Below, piece by piece: positions 5,850 to 6,278 of a DNA stretch of 6,278 nucleotides; the stretch's first letter is position 1; every line of letters begins with the position of its first letter. The position numbers were made by a program, and so were the translations under genes. The notes beneath the pieces are model-generated. The model ran no database searches and was not told the origin of the DNA. It saw only the letters and a program-made list of their open reading frames with translations. This DNA is from Candidatus Saccharimonadota bacterium. GTDB lineage: Bacteria; Patescibacteriota; Saccharimonadia; Saccharimonadales; UBA7683. The stretch spans positions 1 through 6,278 of the forward strand of contig JAGOUG010000050.1 of the NCBI GenBank assembly GCA_018061375.1. The letters run 5' to 3'.

Positions 5850-5920
5850 GGGTGTATAACTCAGTGGAAGAGTAACAACCTGCCAGGTTGTGTGCACGGG
5901 TTCGATTCCCGTTATGCCCA
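5850..5920 (+). tRNA. tRNA-Gly, anticodon GCC
   Basis: A complete 71-nt cloverleaf can be drawn. The acceptor is GGGTGTA (5850-5856) with TATGCCC (5913-5919), including two G-U pairs. The D-stem ACTC/GAGT (5859-5862, 5870-5873) has a 7-nt loop with GG. The anticodon stem ACAAC/GTTGT (5875-5879, 5887-5891) has loop CTGCCAG, placing GCC at 5882-5884 to read GGC and GGU codons. The variable loop is 4 nt, and T-stem ACGGG/CCCGT (5896-5900, 5908-5912) has loop TTCGATT. The discriminator is A (5920) and no CCA is encoded, so CCA must be added by a nucleotidyltransferase. G2-C71 and A73 differ from the C2-G71 and U73 of E. coli tRNA-Gly. Confidence 0.96.
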
Positions 5921-5922
5921 CT

Positions 5923-5974
5923 GAGCTGAGCGTACCCTTACACGAGCGATCCTCGTGCTAAGGCCGCTCGGCTC
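5923..5974 (+). ncRNA. large imperfect hairpin just after the tRNA
   Basis: GAGCTGAGCG (5923-5932) pairs with CGCTCGGCTC (5965-5974) over 10 bp with one G-U. Then CCTTA (5936-5940) pairs with TAAGG (5959-5963), and CACGAG (5941-5946) with CTCGTG (5952-5957), around the loop CGATC. That makes 21 pairs with small bulges. It begins 3 nt after the tRNA and is not followed by a T-run, so it may be a 3' processing or stability element rather than an intrinsic terminator. It lacks tRNA features: the loop does not have U33, and there is no T-arm or acceptor. Confidence 0.6.
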
Positions 5975-5997
5975 TACCATCTATCCATCCAGCGAGT

Positions 5998-6003
5998 AGG
6001 AAG
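5998..6003 (+). promoter_or_regulatory. ribosome binding site of the 6011 frame
   Basis: AGGAAG stands 7 nt before the TTG at 6011, an ideal spacing. It is the main argument for that start, since the frame has no ATG or GTG. Confidence 0.4.
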
Positions 6004-6010
6004 TATCCAC

Positions 6011-6175
6011 TTGGCAAAGCCAGGCAATACCGAAAACCAAGCAAGGAATGCAACCCAAAACGGCAAAAGCACTCGTTGCTCAAGCTGCGGGAAGCCCCGA
6101 TATCTCCACTGGCGTGATGTCAAAAATGGTAACACAGACTGTGAAAAGCCTGGTTGCCGTGGCACATACCAGTGA
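6011..6175 (+). CDS. possible 54-aa four-cysteine (zinc-ribbon-like) protein, TTG start
   Basis: This short frame has not been matched to a known family. It reads from TTG to TGA and encodes a basic N-terminus (residues 1-22, rich in Asn, Gln, Lys) followed by TRCSSCGKPRYLHWRDV and NTDCEKPGCRGTYQ. Cys23, Cys26, Cys44 and Cys49 make a CxxC-17-CxxxxC pattern that could bind one zinc ion, as in zinc ribbons of nucleic-acid-binding proteins. The frame is open from 5930, through the hairpin after the tRNA, but the only usual start codon is this TTG. A Shine-Dalgarno at good spacing supports it. An antisense frame of similar length (5974-6165) is Trp/Phe-rich and less convincing. It could also be the remnant of a longer gene or chance. 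Confidence 0.4.
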   Translation: MAKPGNTENQARNATQNGKSTRCSSCGKPRYLHWRDVKNGNTDCEKPGCRGTYQ

Positions 6176-6213
6176 GTTCGAGAAGTGACTCTGCGTGGGG
6201 TTGCTTCGAGAGG

Positions 6214-6278
6214 ATGATGGATGTGTCTTTTGCCGAGGACATAGAGATTTCTAGAGCGCGTGCCGCAAACACGCTTGC
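6214..6278 (+). CDS. possible 5' end of a gene cut by the window edge
   Basis: ATG ATG at 6214-6219 opens a frame encoding a helix-like stretch with AEDIEISRARAANTLA. GAGAGG (6208-6213) directly abuts the first ATG, is 3 nt from the second, and is 9 nt from an in-frame GTG at 6223, which would be the best-spaced start. The frame is open from 6145. The motif resembles the two-helix C-terminus of F1 ATP synthase epsilon subunits (AEDID..RA..A), but the beta-sandwich domain that should precede it is absent, so this is not named. Only 21 codons are visible. Confidence 0.3.
   Translation, partial: MMDVSFAEDIEISRARAANTL

Noticed and set aside
5598..5924. 108-codon frame from TTG, with a C-terminus encoded by the tRNA
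   Set aside because: It reads straight through the tRNA-Gly gene and the MITE-like repeat, starts with TTG inside a TTGACA sequence, and has no ribosome binding site. It is a chance frame over RNA sequence.
5923..5974. Second tRNA after tRNA-Gly
   Set aside because: The central loop lacks U33, and there is no T-arm consensus or acceptor pairing. It is a simple long hairpin.
5974..6165. 63-codon minus-strand frame, rich in Trp and Phe
   Set aside because: Composition is unlike a soluble or normal membrane protein, and the plus strand carries a more convincing four-cysteine frame with a ribosome binding site.
6230..6278. Possible tRNA-Cys, from the 5-bp stem GCGTG/CACGC with loop CCGCAAA (GCA anticodon)
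   Set aside because: Position 33 would be C instead of U, and no D-arm can be paired upstream. The rest is beyond the window, and the same bases read well as protein.
1..6278. CRISPR array or origin of replication
   Set aside because: No regularly spaced direct repeats, DnaA-box clusters or AT-rich unwinding tract were seen.

Overview
The window looks like part of the genome of a small-genome bacterium, most likely a Candidate Phyla Radiation (Patescibacteria) member such as a Saccharibacteria relative. The basis is a long single-chain UvrD-type helicase fused to a RecB-like nuclease domain, mostly weak or absent Shine-Dalgarno signals, a tRNA gene without an encoded CCA, and several short GGCGGAT-type palindromes between genes. 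This assignment is inference from style, not a database match. The standard code is used: TGA acts as a stop and is not read inside the long frames.

Left part (1-1864): two unrecognised genes of almost equal length (303 and 299 codons) lie head to tail with a 4-bp gap. The first ATG overlaps a possible stop codon of a gene that ends at the left edge, so the three may form one operon. Neither protein has a signal peptide or membrane segment. They share a weak local resemblance and may be distant paralogues.

Middle (1960-5172): a 1070-residue superfamily 1A helicase-nuclease with all motor motifs and a complete C-terminal PD-(D/E)XK nuclease signature, of the AddA/AdnA/RecB style. It is the one protein here whose role can be stated with confidence: ATP-driven DNA unwinding and end processing in recombination and repair.

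Right part (5173-6278): about 680 bp without a convincing gene but dense with inverted repeats. These are three GGCGGA-type palindromes (one framed by 7-bp direct repeats), a 22-bp perfect palindrome, a strong sigma70-like promoter overlaid by a 7-bp inverted repeat, a 76-bp MITE-like element with 11-bp terminal repeats, and a long-range hairpin. They lead up to a tRNA-Gly(GCC) gene at 5850-5920. A 21-bp-paired hairpin follows the tRNA within 3 nt, then a possible 54-codon four-cysteine protein with a TTG start, then the 5' end of a possible gene running off the right edge.

No CRISPR array, rRNA, transposase or complete known defence system is visible. The most unusual stretch is 5527-5975: a promoter with an operator-like repeat, followed by about 290 nt of structured leader, the tRNA and a large hairpin. 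It could be a non-coding or regulated tRNA transcript. All secondary structures were paired by eye and have not been folded computationally.
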